A stretch of 64,000 nucleotides of DNA from contig NZ_KQ949079.1 of NCBI RefSeq assembly GCF_001514305.1, positions 259,629 through 323,628 of the forward strand, written 5' to 3'. The translations under genes and the position numbers were made by a program. Origin of the DNA: Streptomyces dysideae. GTDB taxonomy: Bacteria > Actinomycetota > Actinomycetes > Streptomycetales > Streptomycetaceae. Positions 1-9,148 of this stretch are shown in pieces; positions within the stretch are counted from its first letter, which is position 1; each line of letters opens with the position of its first letter. The notes under the pieces were generated by a model, which saw only the letters and a program-made list of their open reading frames with translations, made no database searches and had not been told where the DNA came from.

Positions 1-903
1 CCAGAAGACCTTGACGTGCGGGACGTTGTCGAAGAGCAGCCGGGAGACGGCGAAGGTCTTCAGGGCCTCCGCGCCGGTGGCCATCTGCGTACGCGCCTGG
101 AGGCGGTTGCGTACCTTGCCGTCCTGCACGTCCACGAAGTCGTGCTGGTAGCGCAGCGGGATGAAGACCTGGAAGCCGTTCGTCTCGTCCTGCAGCTCAC
201 GCAGCCGCAGTACGTGGTCGACCCGGTGCCGGGGCTCCTCGATGTGGCCGTACAGCATCGTGCACGGGGTCTTCAGACCCTTCTCGTGCGCGAGCCGGTG
301 GATCCGCGACCAGTCCTCCCAGTGGGTGCGGTGGTCGACGATGTGCTGCCGGACCTCCCAGTCGAAGATCTCGGCGCCGCCGCCGGTGAGGGACTCCAGA
401 CCGGCGTCGATGAGCTCGTCGAGGATCTCGGCGGCGGACAGCCCGCTGATCGTCTCGAAATGGTGGATCTCCGTCGCCGTGAAGGCCTTCAGGGAGACGT
501 TCGGGAGAGCCGCCTTCAGCTCGCGCAGCGAACGCGGGTAGTAGCGCCACGGCAGGTTCGGGTGCAGGCCGTTGACGATGTGCAGCTCGGTGAGGTTCTC
601 GCCCTCCATCGCCTTGGCGAGCTTGACGGCCTCCTCGATGCGCATCGTGTACGCGTCCTTCTCTCCCGGCTTGCGCTGGAAGGAGCAGTACGCGCAGGAG
701 GCCGTACAGACGTTGGTCATGTTGAGGTGGCGGTTGACGTTGAAGTGGACGACGTCGCCGTTCTTCCGCGTCCGCACCTCGTGCGCGAGGCCGCCCAGCC
801 AGGCCAGGTCGTCCGACTCGTACAGCGCGATGCCGTCCTCGCGGGTCAGCCGCTCACCGGCCCGGACCTTGTCCTCCAGCTCGCGCTTGAGCCCGACATC
901 CAT
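1..903 (-). CDS. mqnE: Aminofutalosine synthase MqnE (3' end outside window)
   Basis: Radical SAM enzyme of the futalosine menaquinone route. It joins the MqnA product, an enolpyruvyl ether of 3-hydroxybenzoate, to the adenosyl group of SAM to form aminofutalosine. The 301 visible codons are the N-terminal part of a protein of about 387 residues. The iron-sulfur motif is CTASCAYC at residues 66-73 (Cys66, Cys70, Cys73). The ATG is preceded by GGGAGAGG seven bases upstream, which supports this start. The protein matches the Streptomyces family continuously with no break, and mqnM, mqnP and mqnL lie close upstream on the same strand. Confidence 0.93.
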   Translation of the reverse strand, partial: MDVGLKRELEDKVRAGERLTREDGIALYESDDLAWLGGLAHEVRTRKNGDVVHFNVNRHLNMTNVCTASCAYCSFQRKPGEKDAYTMRIEEAVKLAKAMEGENLTELHIVNGLHPNLPWRYYPRSLRELKAALPNVSLKAFTATEIHHFETISGLSAAEILDELIDAGLESLTGGGAEIFDWEVRQHIVDHRTHWEDWSRIHRLAHEKGLKTPCTMLYGHIEEPRHRVDHVLRLRELQDETNGFQVFIPLRYQHDFVDVQDGKVRNRLQARTQMATGAEALKTFAVSRLLFDNVPHVKVFW

Positions 904-954
904 GCTGTTACCTCTCCCTACGACAGATTCGTCAACGGTACGCCTATGCCTCTT

Positions 955-1410
955 CTAGACCTCTTCGGGGAGCTCTCCGACACGGTTCTCCCACTTGGTG
1001 GAGAGCACGATGGTGGTACGGGTCCGGGAGACGCCCTTGGTCCCGCTGAGCCGCCGGATGATCTTCTCCAGCCCGTCCACGTCGTTGGCCCGCACCTTGA
1101 GCATGTACGAGTCGTCGCCGGCGATGAACCAGCAGTCCTCGATCTCGCCGAGGTCCTTCATCCGGGCGGCCACGTCCTCGTGGTCGGCGGCGTCCGAGAG
1201 CGAGATGCCGATCAGCGCGGTGACGCCGAGGCCGAGCGAGGCGGCATCGACGGTGGCGCGGTAGCCGGTGATGACGCCGGCCGCCTCCAGCCGGTTGATG
1301 CGGTCGGTGACGCTGGGTCCCGACAGACCGACGAGGCGCCCCAGCTCCGCGTACGAGGCCCGGCCGTTCTCCCTCAGGGCCTGAATGAGCTGCCTGTCCA
1401 CCGCGTCCAT
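955..1410 (-). CDS. Lrp/AsnC family transcriptional regulator
   Basis: A 151-residue Lrp/AsnC regulator. The N-terminal winged helix-turn-helix begins MDAVDRQLIQALRENGRA and contains GLSGPSVTDRINRLEAAGVI. The C-terminal RAM domain has the effector-binding fold typical of the family (GDDSYMLKVRANDVDGLEKI). The frame stays open upstream to 1545, but the family begins at MDAVDRQ, so I place the start at 1410. It lies between mqnE and mqnM on the same strand, and this neighbourhood makes a role in menaquinone or respiratory gene control possible but unproven. Confidence 0.9.
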   Translation of the reverse strand: MDAVDRQLIQALRENGRASYAELGRLVGLSGPSVTDRINRLEAAGVITGYRATVDAASLGLGVTALIGISLSDAADHEDVAARMKDLGEIEDCWFIAGDDSYMLKVRANDVDGLEKIIRRLSGTKGVSRTRTTIVLSTKWENRVGELPEEV

Positions 1411-1483
1411 GCGATCGAAGCCTTCCGATGAAGAGGTCTGAGACTGGTTCTTGCTGACGTACGGAGGTGAGGCCCAGGCACCG

Positions 1484-2164
1484 TCAAGTGGCCCGTGCCC
1501 CGCCGATGTCGCCCTTCCAGCGGCGGTAGAGCCGGTGCTCGACACCCGCCGCGTCGAGGACCCGTCCGGCGACGAAGTCGACGAGGTCCTGGATGTGGGT
1601 CGCGCCCGCGTAGAAGGCGGGCGAGGCGGGCACGACGGACGCGCCCGCGTCGTCCAGCGTCACGAGATGCCGGAGTGTCTGCCCGTTGAGGGGACTCTCT
1701 CGCACGGCCACGACGAGCGTGCGCCCCTCCTTCAGGGTCACGCTCGCCGCCCGCTGCAACAGGTCCTTCGACAGACCGAGCGCGACGCCCGCGACACAGG
1801 CGGTGGAGGCGGGGACGATGAGCATGCCCTTGCTGCGGTACGACCCCGAGGACGGCCCCGCGGCGAGGTCACCGGCGTTCCAGTACCGCACGGGCGCGAT
1901 GTCCACCTCGAAGGTCCCGGGCTTGCCGTCGGCCCCCCGGGACAGCCATTCCCGCAGGTCGTCCTGCCAGTGGGCGTCCCGGAAGGAGATCCCCGTCTCG
2001 TCCATCAGCGTGAGTCGGGACGCCCGGCTGACGACCAGGTCGACGCTCTCGCCGGCATCGAGGAGTGCGCGCAGCACGGACGCGGCATACGGGGTGCCGG
2101 AGGCGCCGGACACCCCTACGATCCAAGGCGTACGCCGCGTCTCCCCTGGCTTGACTGGGTTCAC
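1484..2164 (-). CDS. mqnM: UbiX-family flavin prenyltransferase (MqnM)
   Basis: Makes prenylated FMN, the cofactor needed by UbiD-type decarboxylases, here presumably MqnL encoded 1.6 kb away. The N-terminal GVSGASGTPYAASVLRALL is the flavin-binding loop. The segment VPASTACVAGVALGLSKDLL and the REsPL-like motif (VREsPLNGQTL, residues as read VRESPLNGQTL) are also UbiX hallmarks. The protein has 226 residues if translation starts at GTG 2164. No strong ribosome site fixes the start, and the frame is open far upstream, so a start a few codons away is possible. The gene is intact. Confidence 0.88.
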   Translation of the reverse strand: MNPVKPGETRRTPWIVGVSGASGTPYAASVLRALLDAGESVDLVVSRASRLTLMDETGISFRDAHWQDDLREWLSRGADGKPGTFEVDIAPVRYWNAGDLAAGPSSGSYRSKGMLIVPASTACVAGVALGLSKDLLQRAASVTLKEGRTLVVAVRESPLNGQTLRHLVTLDDAGASVVPASPAFYAGATHIQDLVDFVAGRVLDAAGVEHRLYRRWKGDIGGARAT

Positions 2165-2243
2165 ACCCCCGAGCCTATCCGGCGTCGCAGGGTGGGAACC
2201 GGCCAAGGGGTCCGGAGCGTTCCCCGGAGGGGACGAGTGAGCA

Positions 2244-2858
2244 ATGGGGGTTGCCATGTCGGATACCGAGCTGGAGTGGTCGGGCCGCCATCGGGTGCAG
2301 GCCGCGGCCAAGCTGATCGTGGGCTGGGTCGCGCTGCTGTGGCTGCTGGAAGTGGTGGACGTGATCAGCGGCCACGCGCTGGACGGGCGCGGCATCACCC
2401 CGCGCACTTCCTCCGAGCTGGTCGATGTCGTCCCCGCCGCCTTCATCCACTTCGGCTTCGCCCATGTGGCCGCCAACAGCGTCCCGCTGCTGGTCATGGG
2501 CTTCCTCGCGGCTCTCGGCGGCCTGCGCCGGTTCGCCGCGGTGTGCGCGCTGATCATCGTGGCGGACGGCCTGGGCGTGTGGCTCATAGCCCCGGCGCAC
2601 AGCAACACGGCGGGCGCCTCCGGGGTGGTCTTCGGCCTCTTCGGCTTCCTGCTGGTCAGCGGCTTCGTCGAGCGCCGGCCACTCGGCGTCGTGGTCGGCC
2701 TGCTGGTCGGCGCGGTCTGGGGCGGTTCGATCCTGGCGGGCCTCGCGCCCACGCAGACCGGTGTCAGCTGGCAGGGCCATCTGATCGGCCTGCTCGCGGG
2801 CGTGGCGGCGGCGTTCTGGTTCCGCCGCCGGACCACGGCTCCGACGCCTATACGGTGA
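2244..2858 (+). CDS. Rhomboid family intramembrane serine protease
   Basis: A 204-residue integral membrane protein with about six membrane segments. The rhomboid catalytic pair is present: the serine in GASG (NTAGASGVVFGLFG) and the histidine in SWQGHLIGLL in the last membrane helix. HFGFAHVAANS near residue 75 corresponds to the family H-xx-N region. Two starts are possible, ATG 2244 with GGAGGGG 12 bases upstream, or ATG 2256 with GGGGG five bases upstream. The 3' end overlaps the convergent mqnP gene by 11 bases. Substrate unknown. Confidence 0.85.
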   Translation: MGVAMSDTELEWSGRHRVQAAAKLIVGWVALLWLLEVVDVISGHALDGRGITPRTSSELVDVVPAAFIHFGFAHVAANSVPLLVMGFLAALGGLRRFAAVCALIIVADGLGVWLIAPAHSNTAGASGVVFGLFGFLLVSGFVERRPLGVVVGLLVGAVWGGSILAGLAPTQTGVSWQGHLIGLLAGVAAAFWFRRRTTAPTPIR

Positions 2859-3750
2859 GCCCGCGCACCAGCAGATCCAGCAGCGCGCACACGAACAGGG
2901 CAATGCCGATGAATCCGTTGACCGAGAAGAACGCCCGGTTCACCCGGGACAGGTCATGCGGGCGCACGATCGAGTGCTCGTACACGAACGCCGCCGCGAC
3001 GATCAGCAGGCCGAACCAGAAGAAGGTGCCCGCGTCCGTCGTCACCGCGTACCAGACGAACAGCCCCGTCGTCACGGCGTGGCAGACCCGGGCCGCCCAG
3101 ATCGCCGCCGGGATGCCGAAGCGGGCCGGGACCGACATGACGCCGATCTCGCGGTCCGTCTCGACGTCCTGGCAGGCGTAGATCAGGTCGAAGCCGCCGA
3201 TCCAGATGCCGACCGCGAGGCCGAGGACGACCGCGTCCCAGGACCAGGAACCGGTGATCGCGAGCCAGCCGCCGACCGGACCCATCGCCTGGGCGAGGCC
3301 CAGGATGGCCTGGGGGAAGTTCGTGAAGCGTTTGCCGTAGGGGTAGACCACCATCGGGATCACCGCGATGGGGGCCAGGGCCAGGCACAGCGGGTTGAGC
3401 AGGGCCGCCGAGCCGAGGAAGACCACCAGGGCGATCAGCGCGCCCGTCCAGGCGTGCCGCACCGACATCGCGCCGGTCACCAGCTCGCGGTGCGCCGTCC
3501 GGGGGTTACGGGCGTCGATCTCACGGTCGATGATCCGGTTGACCGCCATCGCGAACGTCCGCAGGCCCACCATGCAGATGGTGACCAGGAGGAGCCGGCC
3601 CCAGTGCATGTTCCGGTCCAGCTGGAACATCGCGGTGAGAGCCGCGATGTAGGCGAAGGGCAGCGCGAACACCGAGTGCTCGATCATGACGAGGCGCAGG
3701 AATGCCTTGGTGCGCCCCGGTTGGGGGATCGCGGCGGAGGCGCTGCTCAC
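2848..3750 (-). CDS. mqnP: UbiA-like menaquinone prenyltransferase MqnP
   Basis: Membrane prenyltransferase that attaches the polyprenyl chain to the naphthoate ring in the late futalosine pathway. It has 300 residues and about eight membrane helices. The two Mg-prenyl-diphosphate motifs are NRIIDREIDARNPRT and CQDVETDREIG. The GTG start at 3750 overlaps the TGA of mqnL by four bases, which indicates translational coupling and rules out the longer open frame upstream. Assignment to MqnP rather than a generic UbiA comes from adjacency to the UbiD-like gene and proximity to the UbiX-like gene. Confidence 0.9.
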   Translation of the reverse strand: MSSASAAIPQPGRTKAFLRLVMIEHSVFALPFAYIAALTAMFQLDRNMHWGRLLLVTICMVGLRTFAMAVNRIIDREIDARNPRTAHRELVTGAMSVRHAWTGALIALVVFLGSAALLNPLCLALAPIAVIPMVVYPYGKRFTNFPQAILGLAQAMGPVGGWLAITGSWSWDAVVLGLAVGIWIGGFDLIYACQDVETDREIGVMSVPARFGIPAAIWAARVCHAVTTGLFVWYAVTTDAGTFFWFGLLIVAAAFVYEHSIVRPHDLSRVNRAFFSVNGFIGIALFVCALLDLLVRGLTV

Positions 3751-5204
3751 AGCCCGTACTCCTTCCAGCGGCTGCTGACTTTCGCCGCCGTCTCCGGATC
3801 GGACTCCACCATGTCGGGCCAGCCGCCGTCGCGCGTGTAGCCCTCCTCGGGCCACTTCCGCGTCGCGTCGATCCCCGCCTTGCCGCCCCAGAACTGCTGG
3901 TAGGAGGCGTGGTCGAGATGGTCGACCGGTCCTTCCACGACCGTGAGGTCGCGCGCGTAGTCCGTGTTGCCGAGCGCGCGCCACGCGACCTCGTGCAGAT
4001 CGTGCACGTCGCAGTCGGAGTCGACGACCACGATCAGCTTGGTCAGGGACATCATGTGCGCACCCCAGACCGCGTGCATCGTCTTCTGCGCGTGCTTGGG
4101 GTACTTCTTGTCGATCGAGACGATCGCGCAGTTGTGGAAGCCGCCCGCTTCCGGCAGGTGGTAGTCCACGATGTCCGGAATGATGATCTTCAGCAGCGGG
4201 AGGAAGAACCGCTCCGTCGCACGGCCGAGGGGTCCGTCCTCCGTCGGGGGCCGGCCTACCACGATCGACTGCAGCAGGGGTCGGCGGCGCATGGTCACGC
4301 AGTCGATCGTCAGGGCCGGGAACGGCTCCTGCGGGGTGTAGAAACCGGTGTGGTCGCCGAAGGGCCCCTCCGGCAGCATCTCGCCGGGCTCCAGCCAGCC
4401 CTCGAGGACGACCTCCGCCTGCGCCGGCACCTGCAACGGCACCGTCTTGCAGTCGACCATCTCGATCCGCTTGCCCGCGATGAACCCGGCGAAGAGGTAC
4501 TCGTCGATGTCGCCGGGCAGCGGGGCGGTGGACGCGTAGGACACGGCGGGCGGGCAGCCGAAGGCGATGGCGACCGGCAGCCGCTCTCCCCGCCTCGCCG
4601 CCACCTGGTAGTGGTTGCGGCTGTCCTTGTGGATCTGCCAGTGCATGCCGATCGTGCGCTTGTCGTGGCGCTGGAGGCGGTACAGGCCGAGATTGCGGAC
4701 GCCGCTCTCCGGGTCCTTGGTGTGGGTGAGCCCCAGGTTGAAGAAGGAGCCGCCGTCCTTGGGCCAGGTGAAGAGGGCCGGGAGCCGGTCGAGGTCCACT
4801 TCCTCACCCTGGAGCACGACCTCCTGCACGGGCGCGTTGTCGGACTTCACCTTCTTCGGCGGTACGTGCGTCATCGCGCCGAGCTTCCCGAATGCCTCGC
4901 GGACACCGACGAAGCCGTGCGGCAGTTCGGGCTTCAGCAGCCCGCCGATCTTCTCGCTGATCTCCTCGTACGACTTCAGGCCCAGCGCCTTCAGCAGCCG
5001 CCGGTCGGTGCCGAAGACGTTCATCGCGAGGGGCATGGACGCCCCCTTCACGTTCTCGAAGAGGAGCGCGGGGCCGCCGGACTTCTGGACCCGGTCGACG
5101 ATCTCCCCGACCTCCAGATACGGATCGACCTCGGCCTTGACGCGCTTGAGGTCGCCTTCGCGTTCCAGTGCCCTGAGCAGGGAACGAAGATCGTCGTAAG
5201 CCAT
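3747..5204 (-). CDS. mqnL: UbiD-like menaquinone decarboxylase MqnL
   Basis: Prenyl-FMN dependent decarboxylase of the UbiD superfamily, 485 residues, full length. It begins [19 protein letters not shown], a typical UbiD N-terminus, and carries the conserved stretch [13 protein letters not shown] around residue 280 and [11 protein letters not shown] near residue 325. In this pathway it is thought to remove the ring carboxylate after prenylation by MqnP. It is first in a coupled pair with mqnP, and its cofactor would come from the neighbouring UbiX homolog. Confidence 0.92.
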   Translation of the reverse strand: MAYDDLRSLLRALEREGDLKRVKAEVDPYLEVGEIVDRVQKSGGPALLFENVKGASMPLAMNVFGTDRRLLKALGLKSYEEISEKIGGLLKPELPHGFVGVREAFGKLGAMTHVPPKKVKSDNAPVQEVVLQGEEVDLDRLPALFTWPKDGGSFFNLGLTHTKDPESGVRNLGLYRLQRHDKRTIGMHWQIHKDSRNHYQVAARRGERLPVAIAFGCPPAVSYASTAPLPGDIDEYLFAGFIAGKRIEMVDCKTVPLQVPAQAEVVLEGWLEPGEMLPEGPFGDHTGFYTPQEPFPALTIDCVTMRRRPLLQSIVVGRPPTEDGPLGRATERFFLPLLKIIIPDIVDYHLPEAGGFHNCAIVSIDKKYPKHAQKTMHAVWGAHMMSLTKLIVVVDSDCDVHDLHEVAWRALGNTDYARDLTVVEGPVDHLDHASYQQFWGGKAGIDATRKWPEEGYTRDGGWPDMVESDPETAAKVSSRWKEYGL

Positions 5205-5290
5205 GCGTTCCAGTATCGGGCACGCACTACGCTGGAGGCGTCACCGGGGTCGCGGGCCCCGGGCGGGCAACTCCGAGGGGGTCCGATTAC

Positions 5291-5608
5291 ATGCTCCGGG
5301 TGCTGATGTTCCTCGTGCCGCTGGCACTGAGCGTCTACGCGTTCATCGACTGCATCAGCACGGACGAGAAGGACGTCCGTCACATGCCGAAGCCACTGTG
5401 GGCGATCCTCGTCCTGGTGTTCCCGCTGGTCGGTTCGATCTCCTGGATCATCGCGGGCAAGAAGCGCAGCCCCGCCGCCGAGGGTTGGTCCGGCGTCCGG
5501 GACAACCGCAGCCGACGGTGGGTCGCCCCCGACGACAACCCCGACTTCCTGAAGTCCCTCGACGACGAGGACGGGAAGCAGGGCGAGAACAAGCGGGACG
5601 AGACCTGA
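5291..5608 (+). CDS. PLDc_N domain small membrane protein
   Basis: A 105-residue protein with two membrane helices at its N-terminus ([19 protein letters not shown] and [19 protein letters not shown]). This is the pattern of the phospholipase D/cardiolipin synthase N-terminal domain family (PLDc_N), where the domain stands alone without a catalytic region. The C-terminal half is charged and probably cytoplasmic. It is transcribed divergently from mqnL across an 86-bp gap. Function unknown. Confidence 0.82.
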   Translation: MLRVLMFLVPLALSVYAFIDCISTDEKDVRHMPKPLWAILVLVFPLVGSISWIIAGKKRSPAAEGWSGVRDNRSRRWVAPDDNPDFLKSLDDEDGKQGENKRDET

Positions 5609-5746
5609 CGCGCGAGACGTGACGCAAGGTCCCCTTCGCGCCCTGTCGTCCGCCGGCGATGCCTACAGGTTGTACGCCGGCCTGCCTCCCGAAGCGGACA
5701 ATGCGCCCCTGGGTCGGGGCCGGTCCTGACCGGACACTTGGCTCGC

Positions 5747-5893
5747 ATGACGACTGCTCCCCCGGTTCCGCCGACCCCGTCGCCCCCGCCTACGGTGACA
5801 AGGTCATCGCCGTCGAGCCGGCGGGCTCCGAACCCATTCCCGACGCCGGCGGTCGGGGTCGCGCCCTCAGGGGCGACGCTCGCCGCGGAGTGA
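5747..5893 (+). pseudogene. Remnant of an NCS1 purine/cytosine permease 5' end
   Basis: The ATG frame gives a proline-rich peptide of no recognisable family. One frame over, the sequence encodes YGDKVIAVEPAGSEPIPDA, which I recognise as the conserved N-terminal cytoplasmic segment of Streptomyces purine/cytosine (NCS1) permeases. The match fades after about 30 residues, where an ERHG-type motif would be expected, and the twelve-helix body is absent. I read this as the frameshifted 5' stub of a deleted permease. The nearby pucR-like fragment and deaminase (11.4-12.5 kb) belong to pyrimidine/purine use and fit a former locus of that kind. Confidence 0.5.
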
Positions 5894-5913
5894 GCACGCC
5901 CCCAGGCGAACCG

Positions 5914-6465
5914 TCAGGCCGCCGAGGACGGCAGGGCGCGGGCGAACGTCTCGAGGGCTGCGAAGTCGTCGTCGCGCAGGCCGAGCCGGGGGTCCACATG
6001 GTGGAGGAGGGCGGGGCCCTCGTGACGCGCCGCCACGAGGGCCCGGTCGGCGTCGCCGAGGTCGTCGTCGACCCAGGCGAACGGTCGGCCGGCGGCGTGC
6101 GCCACCAGGTGGCGGGTCTTCCAGAACGTGCCGGCCGGTCCCGCGTCGTGCATCGTGGGCCATTCCACCACGGGCAGCTCCGGCAGCCCAACGACCGGCG
6201 CGATGAAGGCGTTGGCGTCCGTGCCCCAGGTGGTGGCCCACACCAGGTCGTACCGCTCGCCCAGCTCCAGGAGCCGCCTCCCGTGCCCGGCGTTGAGCCA
6301 GACCCGGAGCGGCTTCACGAAGGCCCGGGGCGTGCCGTGGTGCTGGGCGATCCAGCCGTCCGGCTTCATACGGTGGGTCGAGTAGCCGGCGGGGCGCCGC
6401 GTGGGCTTGGCGGCGTACGGGTTCAGCGGTCCGTCGACGTCGAGGTAGAGCAAGGGCCGGGACAC
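5914..6465 (-). CDS. HAD-like hydrolase domain protein
   Basis: A 183-residue protein with the haloacid dehalogenase motif I LLYLDVDGPLNPY at residues 5-17, in which Asp9 and Asp11 would be nucleophile and acid/base. A later acidic motif, FAWVDDDLGDADR, fits HAD motif IV. WATTWGTDANAFI is the motif II region found in this subgroup. The GTG start at 6465 has GAGGAG ten bases upstream. The frame remains open further upstream without a better site. Substrate unknown. Confidence 0.78.
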   Translation of the reverse strand: MSRPLLYLDVDGPLNPYAAKPTRRPAGYSTHRMKPDGWIAQHHGTPRAFVKPLRVWLNAGHGRRLLELGERYDLVWATTWGTDANAFIAPVVGLPELPVVEWPTMHDAGPAGTFWKTRHLVAHAAGRPFAWVDDDLGDADRALVAARHEGPALLHHVDPRLGLRDDDFAALETFARALPSSAA

Positions 6466-6541
6466 GGGGCTGCTCCTCTCCTCGCGCGGCACGTCACCAC
6501 GCGAGGAGCCTAGCCCCGCCCCACGCCCCGGGCCCCTGCTT

Positions 6542-9067
6542 TTATCCGGTGCCCGGCCCGCCCTCACGTCGGAGGAATCCGCCCGTCCGTGACGCGCCAA
6601 CCGCCGCCACCTCCTGCGGTGTCCCTTCGGCCACCAGCGTGCCCCCGGCCGTGCCGCCCTCGGGGCCCAGGTCGATCAGCCAGTCGGAGGCGCGGATGAC
6701 GTCGAGGTTGTGCTCGATGGTGATGACGGAGTGGCCGGTGTCGACGAGGCGCTGGAGTACGTCGAGGAGGCGGGCGGTGTCGGCGGCGTGCAGGCCGGTC
6801 GTCGGTTCGTCGAGGAGGTAGAGAGTGCGGCCGGATGCTCTGCGCCCCAACTCCTTGGCGAGTTTGAGGCGTTGGGCCTCGCCGCCGGAGAGGGTGGTGG
6901 CCGGCTGGCCCAGCGGTAGGTAGCCGAGGCCCACGTCCGCCAGCCGTCCGAGCCTCGTCGCCACCGGCGGGAGATCCTGGAACACCGTCAGCGCCTCCGC
7001 CACCGTCGCCGCCAGCACCTCGGCGATGTCGTGGCCCTCGTAGCGGACCGCCAGCACCTCGGGGCCGAAGCGGCGGCCCCGGCAGGCCGGGCAGGTCACG
7101 TCCACCGGCGGCAGGAAGTGCATGTGGACCGACAACACCCCGGCGCCCTCGCAGCGTTCGCAGCGGCCGCCTGGGACGTTGAAGGAGAACGCGCCGGGCG
7201 ACAGCCGTCCGCCCGACCTCGCCGCGAAGGCCTCCCGGATCGGTGTGAACGCCTCCGAGTAGGTCGCCGCGTTCGAGCGCGGGAGGCGGCTGACCGGCTC
7301 CTGGTCGATGGTGACGACCTTGTCCAGGTGCTGCCAGCCGTCGATGCCGTCGTGCTCGCCCGGCGGATCGCCCGCGCCCCGGAAGCGGCGCCGGGCGGCC
7401 CGGTCCAGCACCTCCAGCAGCAGCGTCGACTTGCCAGAGCCCGACGGGCCAGTGAACGTCACCAGGCGGTCCAGCGGTATCCGTACGGTCAGGTCCTTGA
7501 GGTTGTGGGCGCGGGCGCCTCGGATCAGCAGGGCGCGCTCGCCGCTCCCCCGGCCCATCGACAGCGGCGCGGGCAGCCGACCGGACAGATACGCCCCGGT
7601 CACCGAGTCGCCCTCCGTCGCCGCCACTTCCTCCGGCGTCCCCTGCGCCACGATCCGGCCTCCGTCGCGGCCCGCCCCGGGGCCGACGTCCACCACATGG
7701 TCCGCCGCCCGCAGGACGTCCAGGTCGTGCTCGATGACCAGCACCGTGTTGCCCAGGTCCCGCAGCCGGTGCATGACGTCGATCAGGCGGGCGGTGTCCG
7801 CGGGGTGCAGCCCGATGGTCGGTTCGTCGAGGACGTAGAGCATGCCGGTGAGCCCTGAGCCGAGCAGGGCCGCCAGCCGCAGCCGCTGCGACTCGCCCGC
7901 GGAGAGGCTCGGCGTCGGCTGCTCCAGGGTCAGATAGCCGACCCCGACGTCGACGAGTCGCCGTACCCGTTCGTCGAGGTCGGCGACGACCGGCTCGACG
8001 AACAGCCACTCGTCGGGCGAGACCTTCTCCCGCAACTGGCCCAGCCACTGCGCCAGTTCGTCGAGGGGCAGGCGTGCCGCCTCCACGATCGACAGGCCGT
8101 GCACGGTGACCGCCCTGCTCTCCGCGCGCAGCCGGGCGCCCCCGCACTCCCCGCAGGCTTGCTTCACCAGCCCCTGCTTCTCGGTCCTCTCCCGGTACTC
8201 GGCGTCCTGGATGCGCTCGGCATAGCGCCGCATCAGCGCCGTCGCCACCCCCTCGAACCGGCCCGCGGTGACCGTCGCGGGCGGCCGCACGCCGGGGAAG
8301 TGACGCCGGAACTTTTCGCTCTCGACGCCGTGGAACAGCAGGTCCCGCTGCTGGTCGGTCAGTTGGTCCACCGGCGTGTCCGCCTCGAAGGTGAAGCCGT
8401 AGTGCGCCGCCGCCCGCCGCAGCACCGGCACATTGTGCTCGGTGAGCTTCGCAGGCCAGCCGAGTACGGCGCCGTCCGCCACCCCGCGCCGGCCGTCGAC
8501 CAGCCGCCGCACGTCCGGCCGGATCACCTCGCCGAGTCCGGTGCAGGCCGGGCAGGCGCCGGCGGGCTTGTTGAAGGAGAAGGAACCCATCACCAGTTCG
8601 GGCACGGGGGCGCCACAGTGCGGGCAGGGGACGGACCCCGCCTCCACGTCGTTCTCGTCATACCCGTCGTCCCCGTACGTGTGGGCGGGCGGTACGCGCT
8701 CCCCGCAGCCAGCGCAGACCCGTACCCCGATCCGCGACCACAGCAGCCGCAGGTACGTGTACACGTCGGTCACCGTGCCGACCGTGGAGCGCGGACTGTG
8801 GCCCGTGGGGTGCTGGTCGACGCTGATCGACGGCGACAGGCCGGTGATCGAGTCGACCGAGGGGCGGCTGTGGCGGGCCGTGGGCACGCCCCACGACTCC
8901 ATGTACTGGCGGTGGCTCTCCCGGTGGAGTGTGTCGAGGGCGAGGGTGGACTTGCCGGAGCCGGACAGGCCGGTCATGACGACCAGCTTCTTCTTCGGGA
9001 TGGTGAGAGTGACGTTCTGAAGGTTGTGCAGACGGGCGCCGTTGACGTGTATGCAGTCGTCGTCCAT
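6542..9067 (-). CDS. UvrA-like ABC ATPase (class II, drug-resistance type)
   Basis: An 841-residue double-ABC ATPase. The P-loops are GLSGSGKSTLA near residue 33 and GPSGSGKSTLL in the second half, the signatures are LSAGESQRLRL and LSGGEAQRLKL, and the Walker B segments are LYVLDEPTIGLHP and LYLLDEPTTGLHA. Zinc-binding cysteine pairs are present (CAGCGERVPP with CPHC; CERCEG with CPAC). It is about 100 residues shorter than canonical UvrA, as in UvrA2/DrrC-type proteins that lack the UvrB-binding region. Such proteins often accompany resistance to DNA-binding drugs. A MerR regulator is divergent at 82 bp. The start at ATG 9067 matches the family N-terminus. Confidence 0.9.
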   Translation of the reverse strand: MDDDCIHVNGARLHNLQNVTLTIPKKKLVVMTGLSGSGKSTLALDTLHRESHRQYMESWGVPTARHSRPSVDSITGLSPSISVDQHPTGHSPRSTVGTVTDVYTYLRLLWSRIGVRVCAGCGERVPPAHTYGDDGYDENDVEAGSVPCPHCGAPVPELVMGSFSFNKPAGACPACTGLGEVIRPDVRRLVDGRRGVADGAVLGWPAKLTEHNVPVLRRAAAHYGFTFEADTPVDQLTDQQRDLLFHGVESEKFRRHFPGVRPPATVTAGRFEGVATALMRRYAERIQDAEYRERTEKQGLVKQACGECGGARLRAESRAVTVHGLSIVEAARLPLDELAQWLGQLREKVSPDEWLFVEPVVADLDERVRRLVDVGVGYLTLEQPTPSLSAGESQRLRLAALLGSGLTGMLYVLDEPTIGLHPADTARLIDVMHRLRDLGNTVLVIEHDLDVLRAADHVVDVGPGAGRDGGRIVAQGTPEEVAATEGDSVTGAYLSGRLPAPLSMGRGSGERALLIRGARAHNLKDLTVRIPLDRLVTFTGPSGSGKSTLLLEVLDRAARRRFRGAGDPPGEHDGIDGWQHLDKVVTIDQEPVSRLPRSNAATYSEAFTPIREAFAARSGGRLSPGAFSFNVPGGRCERCEGAGVLSVHMHFLPPVDVTCPACRGRRFGPEVLAVRYEGHDIAEVLAATVAEALTVFQDLPPVATRLGRLADVGLGYLPLGQPATTLSGGEAQRLKLAKELGRRASGRTLYLLDEPTTGLHAADTARLLDVLQRLVDTGHSVITIEHNLDVIRASDWLIDLGPEGGTAGGTLVAEGTPQEVAAVGASRTGGFLRREGGPGTG

Positions 9068-9069
9068 GC

Positions 9070-9089
9070 CTTCAAGTTTTTCATTGAAG
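9070..9089. promoter_or_regulatory. CTTCAA/TTGAAG inverted repeat, candidate MerR operator
   Basis: A perfect hexamer inverted repeat, CTTCAA and TTGAAG separated by eight bases, lies directly before the ATG of the UvrA-like gene. A third CTTCAA occurs at 9139-9144, just ahead of the divergent MerR gene. Dyads of this kind in a shared promoter are usual targets of MerR regulators. Binding by the adjacent MerR protein is inference. It overlaps the likely ribosome site of the ATPase gene, so repression could also act there. Confidence 0.45.
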
Positions 9090-9148
9090 TGCGCCGTTGA
9101 GACTTTTGCCGCGTCTGCGCTGTACGGCTGGGCGTAACCTTCAAATCG

